Source of the DNA: Colwellia psychrerythraea
Lineage (GTDB): Bacteria > Pseudomonadota > Gammaproteobacteria > Enterobacterales > Alteromonadaceae
Direction: 5' to 3'
Length of the DNA: 64,000 nt
Assembly: GCA_002163005.1 (NCBI GenBank)
Contig: MAAF01000054.1
Span: 50,784 to 114,783 of the forward strand
Under the pieces are notes generated by a model. The model was not told where the DNA came from and ran no database searches. It saw only the letters and a list, made by a program, of their open reading frames with translations. Shown in pieces: positions 47,067-57,058 of the stretch. The stretch's first letter is position 1; each line of letters opens with the position of its first letter. The position numbers and the translations under genes are program-made.

Positions 47067-48959
47067 TTATAAGTGCTCTCGGTACAATGCTAGCGTTCGA
47101 CGCCAAGCAAACTTAACTTCGGGGATCATCAATGGCGAGCGAGGCTCAAAAATATTACTCGATTGTTCGCCTTGTTCATTTTCGTTGTAGTAATCAATAA
47201 CATGCTGTTTATTCATACCATAAGTTTGATGCATAAAGTCGAGTTCTTTATCCCCTAAACAAATACCGTAATAACGATGTATCGCTTGTGCCATCTGCTC
47301 AGATGCCTTTACCATATCTTTTTGCACTTCTTTGGCTACCGACTCGCCCCAGCCAACTTTGGTGGTGGTACTCAAACCAGGTTCGAAGCTACCTAAATCG
47401 ACGGCATTAGAGGAATATATGGCGCGCTGCACCTCAGGTAAACTAATAAAAACACAGGGATTTAGGGCCAATGCCAAGTCTATTGCCAACTGTTTCGCGG
47501 CTCGAACATGTTGATTACTTACCTGCCAATTACTTTGCTGCGTGCGATTTCTTAATCCCTTTGACAATATGCTTTGACTACTAAAGTGATGGGCAATTTT
47601 TTTAACGACCGTAATTTTATCCTTATCCGTTAACTGTATTTGCCGCTCGATAATATGTAAACCCTGCTTGCCGGTAACCGATACCTTAGTATTAGCATCC
47701 GCATATTTTAGATTAATTCGCTGCCAGCTTTTAATATCTTTTAAGAAATCAGCATGTTCACTGATCACCATAGCACTACTTTGATAGGCTTGCTGATATA
47801 ACTCTATAGCCTTAATCAACACGCTATGATTGAGCTTTAACGCACGCATATCAACGTTTTCACGCTTTTGTACACGCTCGATATCACAGCAAATATTCTG
47901 GCAAAATCGATCTAAGGTTTCTAGACAAATTTGTAACAAGTCCCTGCTTGGCAAACGCTCAGCCACGGTTGAGTAATCGAGTAAGTTACTGTCACTTAAA
48001 AAATTAGCCAAAGCCAATAGCTGGCTGTAACCACGCGCTCTAGCAATGCGATATTTGGAGCGCTCTTTTTCCAGTTTTTCGGTGGCAATGGTCAATTGCG
48101 ATGAGCCAACACAGCTAACTACCAGCATTGGAATGCGTCGCCCAGACAAAAGTTCAAAGGCTAAGGTTAATACTTCTTCAACATCGCTTAAGCTCATGAT
48201 GTCTTCGTCATCTTCCTCAATCGCCGAAAATATACGCTCAATGAAAAAGGGCTCTCGTTCTACACCGCTACGCAGGGTATTTTTTTTACCTTGGAGGCGT
48301 TGCTCTAACAACCGAGCCAAGCGTGGACGATCTGGCTCTAAGCTTGCGAGAGCGGCTAAAACTTCAGTAGAAAGTTCTTGGTTAATATCGTGGATGCGAC
48401 TATACATACCCGCGCGCCAGTAAATTTCAATATTCGCCACGGCCTGAGCAATCACGGGTGAATCAATGATGCTATTTACCGCAAGCGTTAACCATTGCGG
48501 ACCAAGATCTGATTTTTGCAACAATATACGCGCCGATTCATAACGCCTAGACTCAGGTTCCATACGACTTAGGGTGAGATCTCTGACCGAAAGAATAAAA
48601 TCAGGCAAGCTGCCAATAACCAGTAACAACTGCTCCTTAGCATCTTCAAGTACTTGACCTTTTGTCGCTTTGTAGATGAACTTTACCAAGACGGCAATCA
48701 GTCCCATTAATACGGTGTAACCGACAAAAAAAATCAAATTTTCATTGGGCAACCAGGTGCCAAACCCTAGATAATATCCACCTTGGGCCGCTAAGAAGGT
48801 TACCGGACCCGCCGTCCAACCAACTTCAGCGAGACTCCATAATGAAGATTTACCTACTCCAGATTGCGCCATGCGATCGATACGACGTTGACCACTCTGT
48901 TGTATTTGAAGAAGGTTTTTTTCTGAGTTTTCAGAATTTAACAAGGATGATAATTTCAT
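47067..48959 (-). CDS. Conserved membrane protein of unknown function in the betaine block
   Basis: A 630-residue protein I cannot assign. Two hydrophobic segments (about 50-70 and 75-95) suggest an N-terminal membrane hairpin. A long helical region follows with basic and leucine-rich stretches (RSKYRIARARGYSQLLALAN). A C-terminal part has the HHFSSQSILSKGLRNRTQQS type of motif. It lies between the GbdR-like regulator and the dipeptidase gene on the same strand, which suggests a role in betaine catabolism or its control. It has no Walker or catalytic motif I can point to. Confidence 0.6.
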   Translation of the reverse strand: MKLSSLLNSENSEKNLLQIQQSGQRRIDRMAQSGVGKSSLWSLAEVGWTAGPVTFLAAQGGYYLGFGTWLPNENLIFFVGYTVLMGLIAVLVKFIYKATKGQVLEDAKEQLLLVIGSLPDFILSVRDLTLSRMEPESRRYESARILLQKSDLGPQWLTLAVNSIIDSPVIAQAVANIEIYWRAGMYSRIHDINQELSTEVLAALASLEPDRPRLARLLEQRLQGKKNTLRSGVEREPFFIERIFSAIEEDDEDIMSLSDVEEVLTLAFELLSGRRIPMLVVSCVGSSQLTIATEKLEKERSKYRIARARGYSQLLALANFLSDSNLLDYSTVAERLPSRDLLQICLETLDRFCQNICCDIERVQKRENVDMRALKLNHSVLIKAIELYQQAYQSSAMVISEHADFLKDIKSWQRINLKYADANTKVSVTGKQGLHIIERQIQLTDKDKITVVKKIAHHFSSQSILSKGLRNRTQQSNWQVSNQHVRAAKQLAIDLALALNPCVFISLPEVQRAIYSSNAVDLGSFEPGLSTTTKVGWGESVAKEVQKDMVKASEQMAQAIHRYYGICLGDKELDFMHQTYGMNKQHVIDYYNENEQGEQSSNIFEPRSPLMIPEVKFAWRRTLALYREHL

Positions 48960-49033
48960 ATCGTCAAGTATTCATAAAGTAAGGTGTACCGTTTAGCTTT
49001 GAGAGTAAACGGTATTCTACTGTGCCTTGTCAG

Positions 49034-50080
49034 CTAATGATGTTGAACCTTGACCGAACCCAAACTGGATTCTTTACTGGCGGCAAATTGCTTGTTTTTA
49101 GCTAAAACGTTGCGTTCATCTCGCGGTGGGATGCTAAACGAATTACGATAACATTTACTAAAATGCGGCGTAGAGACAAAACCACAGGCTATAGCAATTT
49201 CAATAATAGACATATTGGTTTGCTTTAATAGCTGACGAGCTTTCCCCAATCGTAGCTGTAAATAATAACGATGCGGCGAGCAGTCTAGATATTTTTGAAA
49301 TAGCCGCTCTAACTGACGTCGAGATAAATCAACAAAACTAGCTAATTCATCCAGGCATAGTATTTCTTCAATGTTTGCTTCCATTAACGCAACTACATCT
49401 TGTAACTTTGACTGAGTAGCACCAACAATATGTTGTAATGGTATGCGTTGTTGGTCGTTTTCATCACGAATATTTTCATGAGAAAACATGTCTGAAATAG
49501 CCGTTGTTAATGCTTTACCATATTCTTTAGAAATCACTTGCAGCATCATATCAATTGGCGCAGTACCACCTGAACAAGTCATGCGATCTCGGTCAAGGAT
49601 AAACAATTGATTAGAGTTTTTTACTAAGGGGAACTCTTCTTGACAGCTCGCTAATAATTCCCAATGAATGGTGCTTTGATAACCGTCTAATAAACCGGCT
49701 TTCGCTAACAAATAACTACCCGTACAAATGCCACCTAGAACGATATTACAGCGAGATAAATGGGTTAACCAGCTAAGTACTTTTCTCGTCACAGTGCCTT
49801 TAATATCAACACCACCACAAACTAACACAGTATCAAACTCAACATAATTATTAATGCAAGAATCAACCTCAACTCTTAGGCCATCACTGGCAGTCACACT
49901 GCGACCATCTTCACTCAGAATGGTCCAACGGTATAGGATTTCTCCAGACAGTTGATTAGCCATTCTCATTGGCTCAATTGCCGATGACAGGGCTAACATG
50001 GTAAAGTTGGGTTGTAATAAAAAACCCACGTGTTTACATTTTATCTGTGTCTGACTGCTATTTGGATTTGCTGATGGCAT
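49034..50080 (-). CDS. gbdR: GlxA-type AraC regulator, probable GbdR
   Basis: An N-terminal DJ-1/PfpI-like sensor (HVGFLLQPNFTMLALSSAIE, CGGVDIKGTVTRKVLSWLTH, GGICTGSYLLAKAGLLDGYQ) is fused to a C-terminal AraC HTH (DLSRRQLERLFQKYLDCSPH and ACGFVSTPHFSKCYRNSFSI). This is the GbdR build. In Pseudomonas GbdR activates gbcAB, dgcAB and sox in response to betaine and dimethylglycine. The start is uncertain: ATG at 50080 has AGGA about nine bases upstream, another ATG is at 50089, and the frame is open to 50266. Other GlxA-type regulators of carnitine or sarcosine metabolism are possible. Confidence 0.75.
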   Translation of the reverse strand: MPSANPNSSQTQIKCKHVGFLLQPNFTMLALSSAIEPMRMANQLSGEILYRWTILSEDGRSVTASDGLRVEVDSCINNYVEFDTVLVCGGVDIKGTVTRKVLSWLTHLSRCNIVLGGICTGSYLLAKAGLLDGYQSTIHWELLASCQEEFPLVKNSNQLFILDRDRMTCSGGTAPIDMMLQVISKEYGKALTTAISDMFSHENIRDENDQQRIPLQHIVGATQSKLQDVVALMEANIEEILCLDELASFVDLSRRQLERLFQKYLDCSPHRYYLQLRLGKARQLLKQTNMSIIEIAIACGFVSTPHFSKCYRNSFSIPPRDERNVLAKNKQFAASKESSLGSVKVQHH

Positions 50081-50227
50081 GTGGTTCATTCCTACTATTA
50101 TTGCAGTTTTTATTATTATTGTAGCTTTGATTAAAAAACAGAGTGTCGATTCCCCTAATAACTTTACTTTTCTCCCTTTCAAATCTAACCGGTTAAATTT
50201 CAACCTACCTTCATTGTCACTTATAAT

Positions 50228-50241
50228 TTGATTTAGATCAA
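50228..50241. promoter_or_regulatory. FNR-type box upstream of the GbdR-like gene
   Basis: TTGATTTAGATCAA fits TTGAT-N4-ATCAA exactly. It lies about 148 bases before the regulator start and about 300 before fdsG. A weaker copy, TGATTTAAATCA, stands about 30 bases further right (near 50273). The rest of the gap to fdsG (50242-50547) has no other gene. Confidence 0.55.
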
Positions 50242-50547
50242 AAAGCCAGCCCTTAATTAATAACAACGAATGATTTAAATCAATAAAAGCTCAAAGTTCA
50301 AAGTTAAATCTGCACATACAATAGATTCACAGTACTTTAAAATCATCCTAATTACGACGTTATTCATGTCCAATAACGACGTAACTTTATAAATATTTGA
50401 TTTTTAGTTAATTACTTAGTTAATTTTTTAGTGATGTTAACAACGGATGAATGTCTTAATTAGCTATGAAGATGTCTTAATCGGCTATATTTATTATAAT
50501 CACTTATTTGATAATGGTATTAATGTAAAAATGCCCAGAGGATTACT

Positions 50548-51039
50548 ATGACTGCTACCAACGAGCAAGGCTTGCAACAGATCGCGACTATTATCGAGCG
50601 AAACCAAACATTGCCCGGAGCGATGTTACCCATATTACATGCCATTCAGAATGACTTATCTTTTATTCCGTCCAATGCACTGCCTTTAATCGCCAAGGCA
50701 TTAAATGTATCTAAAGCCGAAGTTCATGGCGTGATTAGCTTTTACCATCATTTTCGCACCGAAGAACCTGGTGCTCATGTTATTGAAATCTGCCGAGGAG
50801 AATCATGCCAAGCTATGGGTTCACGCGCGTTAGAGGAAAACATCAAACAAAATTTGTCAATTGATTATCATCAAACCAGCAAAGATAGACAATATACTTT
50901 AGAACCCGTTTATTGTTTGGGCAATTGTGCCTGCTCACCAGCGATTCGTATTGGTGATGACATTCATGGTGAATTAGATCTACAAAAATTTGAACAAATT
51001 ATTGCATCGTTAAATACTTATTCGTTGGAGTTAAAATGA
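50548..51039 (+). CDS. fdsG: NAD-dependent formate dehydrogenase, gamma subunit
   Basis: A NuoE-like 2Fe-2S subunit (163 residues). Cluster ligands are visible in ICRGESCQAMGSRALE and YCLGNCACSPAIRIGD. It transfers electrons between the other subunits of the cytosolic formate dehydrogenase. The start follows GAGGATTACT. It heads the operon fdsG-fdsB-fdsA-fdhD-fdsD and overlaps fdsB by four bases. Formate arises from the methyl groups released in betaine demethylation. Confidence 0.93.
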   Translation: MTATNEQGLQQIATIIERNQTLPGAMLPILHAIQNDLSFIPSNALPLIAKALNVSKAEVHGVISFYHHFRTEEPGAHVIEICRGESCQAMGSRALEENIKQNLSIDYHQTSKDRQYTLEPVYCLGNCACSPAIRIGDDIHGELDLQKFEQIIASLNTYSLELK

Positions 51040-52649
51040 ATCACTCACCTTCCGATGACAGCTCAATGCCAGTAGCGTCACGAAAAATTTTCGTTTCTTT
51101 AGATACTACTGCCCGATCCCGCGGTAGTGATAAGGTAGCAAAACAGGTTGAAAGTATACTTAACTCGCAACCAGAACTAGCAGCAACATTAGTAAGAAAT
51201 GGCTCTCGCGGCATGTTCTGGTTAGAACCTTTATTAGAAATTAATACCCCAAAGGGTCGTGTCGCTTATGGTCCGGTAAAAGCGCAAGATGTAAACGATA
51301 TCATTACCCTGCAATGTTTTGATGATGCTATTGAGCATCCATTATGCCTTGGTTTGACCGAAGAATTACCCTGGTTTAAATCTCAACAACGGTTAACGTT
51401 TGCCCGAGTCGGCATTATCGATCCAATCGATGTTGATGATTATATTAGTCATGGCGGATTTGTCGGCTTAACCAATGCCTTCGCAAAAACCGCCCAACAG
51501 TTAGTTGATGAAGTAAAAGACTCTGGTCTAAGAGGTCGTGGCGGTGCTGCATTTCCTACCGGAATAAAGTGGCAAACCGTATTGAATGAACCAGAGCAGC
51601 AGAAATATATTGTCTGTAATGCCGATGAAGGTGATTCAGGTACTTTTGCCGATCGCATGTTAATGGAAGGTGATCCGTTAGTGCTGGTTGAAGGCATGAT
51701 CATCGCAGGCCTTAGCGTAGGAGCAGACCAAGGTTATATCTATTTACGCAGTGAATACCCGCAAGCCCATGACATATTAAATAAAGCGATTAACAATGCA
51801 AAAGCTGCCGGTTATCTAGGCCACAATATTTGTGGCACTGAGCACAACTTTCATTTAGAAGTGCGTTTGGGCGCTGGTGCTTATATTTGTGGCGAGGAAA
51901 CATCATTATTAGAAAGTCTTGAAGGCAAACGTGGCTTAGTTCGCGCTAAACCACCACTACCTGCTATTGAAGGCTTATTTGGTCAACCAACCGTGGTAAA
52001 TAACGTCATATCACTCGCTTCTGTACCTTATATTTTAAGCCATGGCGGTGAAAGTTATCGTGATTTCGGCATGGGCCGCTCTCGTGGCACCTTACCCATT
52101 CAATTAGCGGGCAACATTGCTCAAGGTGGCTTAGTTGAATTAGCTTTTGGTATATCGTTAAATGAATTACTGCAGCAATATGGTAATGGCTGTAAAAGCA
52201 AGCGAGCCATGCGCAGTGTACAAGTGGGTGGACCGTTAGGTGCTTATTTGCCAGCAGACCAATGGGATACCGCGCTTGATTATGAAGAGTTTGCCAGCAT
52301 TGGTGCCGTATTAGGCCACGGCGGTATTGTTGTCTTTGACGACACCGTCGATATGGCCGCACAGGCTCGTTTTGCCATGGAATTTTGTGAAGTCGAATCG
52401 TGTGGTAAATGTACCCCATGTCGTATTGGCGCCGTACGTGGCGTTGAAGTTATTGATAAGATTATCAATGAAAAAAGTAACGAACAAGAACGACAAGACA
52501 GCGTAGATTTATTACATGATCTATGTGACACCATGGAATTCGGTTCTTTGTGTGCTATGGGTGGCATGACCCCATTCCCGGTGCGCAGTGCACTTAAATA
52601 TTTCCCTGATGATTTTTTGCCACAACCGTCAACACAAAAGGCTCAATAA
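51036..52649 (+). CDS. fdsB: NAD-dependent formate dehydrogenase, beta subunit
   Basis: A NuoF-like subunit (537 residues) that binds FMN and NAD and reduces NAD. It has an N-terminal thioredoxin-like domain. The NAD/FMN motif is GLRGRGGAAFPTGIKW, then YIVCNADEGDSGTFADRML, and GAGAYICGEETSLLESLEGK. The 4Fe-4S motif is ESCGKCTPCRIGAVRG. Its ATG overlaps the fdsG stop (ATGA), and fdsA begins one base after its own stop. Confidence 0.94.
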   Translation: MNHSPSDDSSMPVASRKIFVSLDTTARSRGSDKVAKQVESILNSQPELAATLVRNGSRGMFWLEPLLEINTPKGRVAYGPVKAQDVNDIITLQCFDDAIEHPLCLGLTEELPWFKSQQRLTFARVGIIDPIDVDDYISHGGFVGLTNAFAKTAQQLVDEVKDSGLRGRGGAAFPTGIKWQTVLNEPEQQKYIVCNADEGDSGTFADRMLMEGDPLVLVEGMIIAGLSVGADQGYIYLRSEYPQAHDILNKAINNAKAAGYLGHNICGTEHNFHLEVRLGAGAYICGEETSLLESLEGKRGLVRAKPPLPAIEGLFGQPTVVNNVISLASVPYILSHGGESYRDFGMGRSRGTLPIQLAGNIAQGGLVELAFGISLNELLQQYGNGCKSKRAMRSVQVGGPLGAYLPADQWDTALDYEEFASIGAVLGHGGIVVFDDTVDMAAQARFAMEFCEVESCGKCTPCRIGAVRGVEVIDKIINEKSNEQERQDSVDLLHDLCDTMEFGSLCAMGGMTPFPVRSALKYFPDDFLPQPSTQKAQ

Positions 52650-52650
52650 A

Positions 52651-55551
52651 ATGATAACTTATTATGATCCCAAAACAGAGCCTGCTGTCAATCAATCAGC
52701 TGATCTTAGTAAAGACTTAGGCACACCGCCATCTAAATCTACCGTACAAGTTAGCGTACAAATTGATGGCGTTGATATTGTCGTCCCTGAAGGAACCTCA
52801 GTATTACGCGCTGCCGCTATTGCCGACATTAATATTCCCAAATTATGTGCCAGTGATAATTTAGAAGCCTTTGGCTCATGCCGTTTGTGTGCGGTAGAAA
52901 TCGAAGGCATGCGCGGTATGCCCGCTTCTTGTACCACGCCCGTAAGAGAGGGTATGAAGGTACAAACGCAAAATCCTAAAATAGCTACATTGCGTCGTAA
53001 TGTAATGGAACTTTACATTTCTGACCATCCGTTAGATTGCCTTACCTGTCCAGCCAATGGCGACTGTGAGTTGCAAGATATGGCGGGTGCCGTGGGTTTA
53101 CGTGAAGTACGCTATGGTTTTGAAGGAAAAAATCATCTCGACGGAGCAACAGATTCATCAAATCCTTATTTCAGTTTTGACGACTCTAAATGTATTGCCT
53201 GTTCTCGTTGTGTCAGAGCCTGTGAAGAAGTACAAGGTACCTTTGCTTTAACCGTTGAAGGCAGAGGCTTTGATTCGCGTATAAGTACCGGTCAAGATAA
53301 TAATTTTCTAGAATCTGACTGTGTTTCATGTGGTGCCTGTGTACAAGCGTGCCCAACAGCAACACTCACCGAAAAGTCAGTAATCGATAATGGTCAGCCA
53401 GATCATAGCATCATTACTACTTGCGCCTATTGCGGTGTAGGCTGCTCGTTCCGCGCTGACATGCAAGGCGATAAAGTCATTAGAATGGTGCCAGATAAAA
53501 ATGGTAAAGCGAACCAAGGACATTCTTGTGTCAAAGGGCGATTTGCTTTTGGCTACGCTACTCACCAGGACAGAATAACTAGCCCAATGATACGCGATAA
53601 CATCGAACAAGACTGGCGTGAAGTGAGCTGGGAAGAGGCATTAGCCTTTGCCGCTAAGCGCTTAACCGACATTCAAGAAGAGCATGGTCGCAATAGTATA
53701 GGCGCGATAACGTCGTCTCGCTGTACCAATGAAGAAACCTACCTAGTACAGAAACTAGTACGAGCTGTTTTTCAAAATAATAATGTTGATACTTGTGCCC
53801 GAGTTTGTCATTCGCCGACAGGTTATGGCCTAAAAGCCACCCTAAACGAATCAGCAGGAACACAAACCTTTGAATCGGTAATGCAAGCTGATGTGGTACT
53901 CATTATTGGTGCCAATCCTACCGACGCGCATCCAGTATTTGGTTCATTACTTAAACGTCGTTTACGCCAAGGTGCTAAGTTAGTCGTTGCCGACCCACGC
54001 AGCATAGATCTTATCGACAGTCCGCATACTAAAGCACAACATCATCTTAAACTGCGCCCAGGCACTAACGTAGCATTAATCAATGCCCTAGCCCATGTCA
54101 TTGTTGATGAAGGATTGGAAGATGTTGATTTCATTCAAAGTCGTTGTGATGATGCTAGCTTCCAGCAATGGTATAAACATATTCAAGACCAACGCCATTC
54201 ACCTGAAAACACCATGGAAATCACGGGTGTAGAGGCAGCAGAATTACGCGCCGCAGCCAGACTGTATGCTAGCGCGAACAACGGCGCTATTTATTACGGT
54301 TTAGGTGTTACTGAACATTCTCAAGGCAGTTCATCCGTCATGGCTATTGCTAACTTAGCCATGGTTACCGGCAATATTGGCCGAGAAGGTGTTGGCGTTA
54401 ATCCACTACGTGGTCAAAATAATGTGCAAGGCTCTTGTGACATGGGTTCGTTTCCACATGAGCTGCCAGGGTACCGCCATGTTAGCGATGAAAGCACGCG
54501 CAACTTATTTGAACAAGAATGGCAAGTTTCATTAGATTGTGAGCCTGGTTTGCGCATTCCAAATATGTTCGAAGCAGCAATACACGGTGACTTTAAAGGT
54601 TTGTATTGCCAAGGCGAAGATATTGCTCAATCAGATCCAAATACTCAGCATGTACAAAAAGCGTTAAGTTCGATGAAATGTATCATTGTACAAGATATCT
54701 TCCTTAACGAGACGGCAAAATACGCCCATGTATTTTTGCCTGGTTCATCGTTTATGGAAAAAAATGGTACCTTCACCAATGCTGAACGACGTATTTCTAG
54801 AGTACGTAAACTGATGCCAGCTTTAGCTGGTAAAGAAGATTGGCAAGTCACAGTCGCCCTTGCCAAAGTACTCGGTTATGAAATGAATTATGAGCACCCA
54901 AGTGAGATAATGGATGAAATTGCCCGCTTAACACCAACCTTTAGTGGTGTCAGTTATGACAGGTTAGATCAACTCGGTTCTATTCAATGGCCATGTAATG
55001 AAAAAACGCCGTTAGGTACACCAATCATGCACACCGAAGATTTTGTTGGTGAAAAAGGCAAGTTTGCTATTACTGAGTATGTGGCCACACCTGAAAAAGC
55101 AAATAAGCATTTTCCGTTGTTATTGACCACAGGTCGCATCTTAAGCCAATATAATGTCGGCGCACAAACAAGACGTACTGCCAATCAAGTTTGGCACGAT
55201 GAAGACGTATTAGAAATTCACCCTAATGACGCTGAAGATCGTGGCATCAATGATGGTGATTGGGTAGGCATTGCCAGTCGTGCAGGTACCACCGCATTAC
55301 GCGCACTCATTAGCCAGCGCGTGCAGCCTGGGGTTGTTTATACCACCTTCCATCATCCGTTAAGTGGCGCTAATGTGGTCACCACTGACAATTCTGATTG
55401 GGCAACTAACTGTCCTGAATATAAAGTAACAGCGGTGCAAGCAACTAAAGTTGATGAGCCGTCGCAATGGCAAGCAGAATATGCGCAGTTCAGTCAGCGA
55501 CAAGCAAAATACTTGAAGAATAAAAATGGGGGGGAAGTTGCTAAAACATGA
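52651..55551 (+). CDS. fdsA: NAD-dependent formate dehydrogenase, alpha (catalytic) subunit
   Basis: The molybdenum subunit, about 966 residues from the start at 52651. An N-terminal 2Fe-2S ferredoxin domain and a His-Cys cluster (HPLDCLTCPANGDCELQDMA) come first. A pair of 4Fe-4S clusters follows (CIACSRCVRACEEVQG, CVSCGACVQACPTATL), then the bis-MGD catalytic part opening CAYCGVGCSFRADM. The active-site residue is Cys in TCARVCHSPTGYG, not selenocysteine. It oxidises formate to CO2. The frame could be extended upstream, but ATG 52651 directly after fdsB is the natural start. Confidence 0.94.
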   Translation: MITYYDPKTEPAVNQSADLSKDLGTPPSKSTVQVSVQIDGVDIVVPEGTSVLRAAAIADINIPKLCASDNLEAFGSCRLCAVEIEGMRGMPASCTTPVREGMKVQTQNPKIATLRRNVMELYISDHPLDCLTCPANGDCELQDMAGAVGLREVRYGFEGKNHLDGATDSSNPYFSFDDSKCIACSRCVRACEEVQGTFALTVEGRGFDSRISTGQDNNFLESDCVSCGACVQACPTATLTEKSVIDNGQPDHSIITTCAYCGVGCSFRADMQGDKVIRMVPDKNGKANQGHSCVKGRFAFGYATHQDRITSPMIRDNIEQDWREVSWEEALAFAAKRLTDIQEEHGRNSIGAITSSRCTNEETYLVQKLVRAVFQNNNVDTCARVCHSPTGYGLKATLNESAGTQTFESVMQADVVLIIGANPTDAHPVFGSLLKRRLRQGAKLVVADPRSIDLIDSPHTKAQHHLKLRPGTNVALINALAHVIVDEGLEDVDFIQSRCDDASFQQWYKHIQDQRHSPENTMEITGVEAAELRAAARLYASANNGAIYYGLGVTEHSQGSSSVMAIANLAMVTGNIGREGVGVNPLRGQNNVQGSCDMGSFPHELPGYRHVSDESTRNLFEQEWQVSLDCEPGLRIPNMFEAAIHGDFKGLYCQGEDIAQSDPNTQHVQKALSSMKCIIVQDIFLNETAKYAHVFLPGSSFMEKNGTFTNAERRISRVRKLMPALAGKEDWQVTVALAKVLGYEMNYEHPSEIMDEIARLTPTFSGVSYDRLDQLGSIQWPCNEKTPLGTPIMHTEDFVGEKGKFAITEYVATPEKANKHFPLLLTTGRILSQYNVGAQTRRTANQVWHDEDVLEIHPNDAEDRGINDGDWVGIASRAGTTALRALISQRVQPGVVYTTFHHPLSGANVVTTDNSDWATNCPEYKVTAVQATKVDEPSQWQAEYAQFSQRQAKYLKNKNGGEVAKT

Positions 55552-56389
55552 CATTACAGTAGCAGACACCGACGTTAATGTGCCTTCAGCACAGCAGCGT
55601 CAAGTGCTGCGCTGTACCAATGACACTCTAACAACAGCGATGGACGACATCGCTGAGGAAACTGCTATTGCCTTGGTTTATAACGGTATTTCTCATGTGG
55701 TGATGATGAGTACACCCAATGATCTTTATGACTTGGCAATAGGTTTCAGTTTAAGCGAAAAAATTGTCGATGACGCCAGTGAAATACTCGATATTAGTGC
55801 GACTAAACAAGCATTAGGCATTGAAGTAAATATCACGGTATCCAATCGAGCAGTTTGGCGCTTAAAACAACAACGGCGCAATATGACGGGTCGCACCGGT
55901 TGTGGTTTGTGTGGTGCAGAGTCGTTACAACAAGCGATGAAAAATCAGCAAACCACGATAGCTGATGGGCAAAAAAACAAACAAGCACCCCGCGAATTAA
56001 GTGAGTTAACCAATTTGGCGATACAAAAAGCAGTGGTTGACTTGCAAGCGCACCAACCATTGCAACAGATGACCGGTGCGGTGCACGCTGCTGCTTGGTG
56101 TGATGAAAATGGCAACATTAAACTCATTCGCGAAGATATTGGCCGCCACAACGCATTAGACAAACTTATTGGCGCACTGTGTGCGTCAAACATAGTCATT
56201 AACCATAGCAGTTTTTTGCTCATTTCTAGCCGTGCCAGCTATGAAATGATCAGCAAAGCACAAGTTGCAGGTATTAGTATGTTGGTAGCCGTTTCGGCCC
56301 CAACAGCGTTGGCGATAAATATAGCAAAAAATACAGGTATGACCTTAGTGGGTTTTGCCCGTAATGGTCGTCATACCATTTACAGCTAA
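55526..56389 (+). CDS. fdhD: Formate dehydrogenase sulfurtransferase FdhD (FdsC)
   Basis: Sulfurates the molybdenum cofactor for insertion into FdsA. The diagnostic Cys pair is in RTGCGLCGAESLQQA. TGAVHAAAWCDENGNIKLIR, EDIGRHNALDKLIGA and LISSRASYEMISKA follow, all typical. The length of 287 residues is normal. The ATG at 55526 lies inside the end of fdsA (26-base overlap), and no other start is near, so translational coupling is likely. Confidence 0.93.
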   Translation: MGGKLLKHDITVADTDVNVPSAQQRQVLRCTNDTLTTAMDDIAEETAIALVYNGISHVVMMSTPNDLYDLAIGFSLSEKIVDDASEILDISATKQALGIEVNITVSNRAVWRLKQQRRNMTGRTGCGLCGAESLQQAMKNQQTTIADGQKNKQAPRELSELTNLAIQKAVVDLQAHQPLQQMTGAVHAAAWCDENGNIKLIREDIGRHNALDKLIGALCASNIVINHSSFLLISSRASYEMISKAQVAGISMLVAVSAPTALAINIAKNTGMTLVGFARNGRHTIYS

Positions 56390-56393
56390 ACTA

Positions 56394-56464
56394 TATACCC
56401 GCTCCACTTGAATATGCTCGTTTCAGGAAGTCTGAGCGACTCATAATCAAGTGGAGCGGGTATA
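56394..56464. repeat. 18-bp perfect inverted repeat between fdhD and fdsD
   Basis: TATACCCGCTCCACTTGA (56394-56411) and its exact reverse complement (56447-56464) enclose 35 bases. Each arm matches the start of the dispersed repeat family. It sits inside the fds operon, in the 150-base gap before fdsD, and may modulate fdsD expression or protect the transcript. Confidence 0.75.
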
Positions 56465-56540
56465 CACAATAAAACCAGTTTCAATAAGCAAATTACAGTA
56501 AAACTAATTACCGTAAAACAAAAAAGCAAGAGAGCAACAT

Positions 56541-56768
56541 ATGTCAGATGATCGTTTAAAATATGTGGTAGATATGGCCAATCAAATTGCGCTTAATTTA
56601 TTACACGGTAAAGAGCAGCAACAATGTGTGACTGAGATTAGTCATCATATCAATCGTTTTTGGGCGCCAAGCATGCGCGCACAACTTGCAGAAGCCGCAA
56701 GCAATGATAACTATCAGCTCGAAGATATGGTTATTTTGGCGCTTAAGAAAATCAAAAACGACCAATAA
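56541..56768 (+). CDS. fdsD: Formate dehydrogenase delta subunit
   Basis: A 75-residue accessory subunit. It has the usual pattern VDMANQIALNLLHGKEQQQC, ISHHINRFWAPSMRAQLAEA. It supports assembly or stability of the FdsABG complex. It is the last gene of the operon, followed by a clear terminator. A longer overlapping frame at 56686 is a shadow. Confidence 0.9.
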   Translation: MSDDRLKYVVDMANQIALNLLHGKEQQQCVTEISHHINRFWAPSMRAQLAEAASNDNYQLEDMVILALKKIKNDQ

Positions 56769-56777
56769 CACAATATT

Positions 56778-56803
56778 AATGGCGATGATAATCGCCATTT
56801 TTT
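56778..56803 (+). terminator. Terminator of the fds operon
   Basis: AATGGCGAT (56778-56786) and ATCGCCATT (56791-56799) form a 9-bp stem with a GATA loop, followed by TTTTTT to about 56805. Confidence 0.8.
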
Positions 56804-57058
56804 ATCAAAACTTCCGATGTAAATTGTCAAAACCATCCAATATTGTCCCTCTTTATCCAATCCACCGTATTATAAATAGTAGAGTTCACAAAGCTTTAAG
56901 CGCCAATATTTTGTCCAAAATAGCGACTATTAACAATCAACAAGATTAATTAACATAGCGCACACTATGTGCTGTTTATTTAAAACATACGCTGGGTATA
57001 TAATTACAGGCAGTCATTTTTTGCTTCATTCAAGCAGCTAGACTTGTTCAAACACACT

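Noticed and set aside
52651..55551. Selenocysteine in formate dehydrogenase
   Set aside because: The active-site position is an ordinary Cys codon and the frame has no internal TGA.
56686..56949. 87-codon plus-strand frame overlapping fdsD
   Set aside because: It is out of frame with fdsD, runs through the operon terminator and has no family match.
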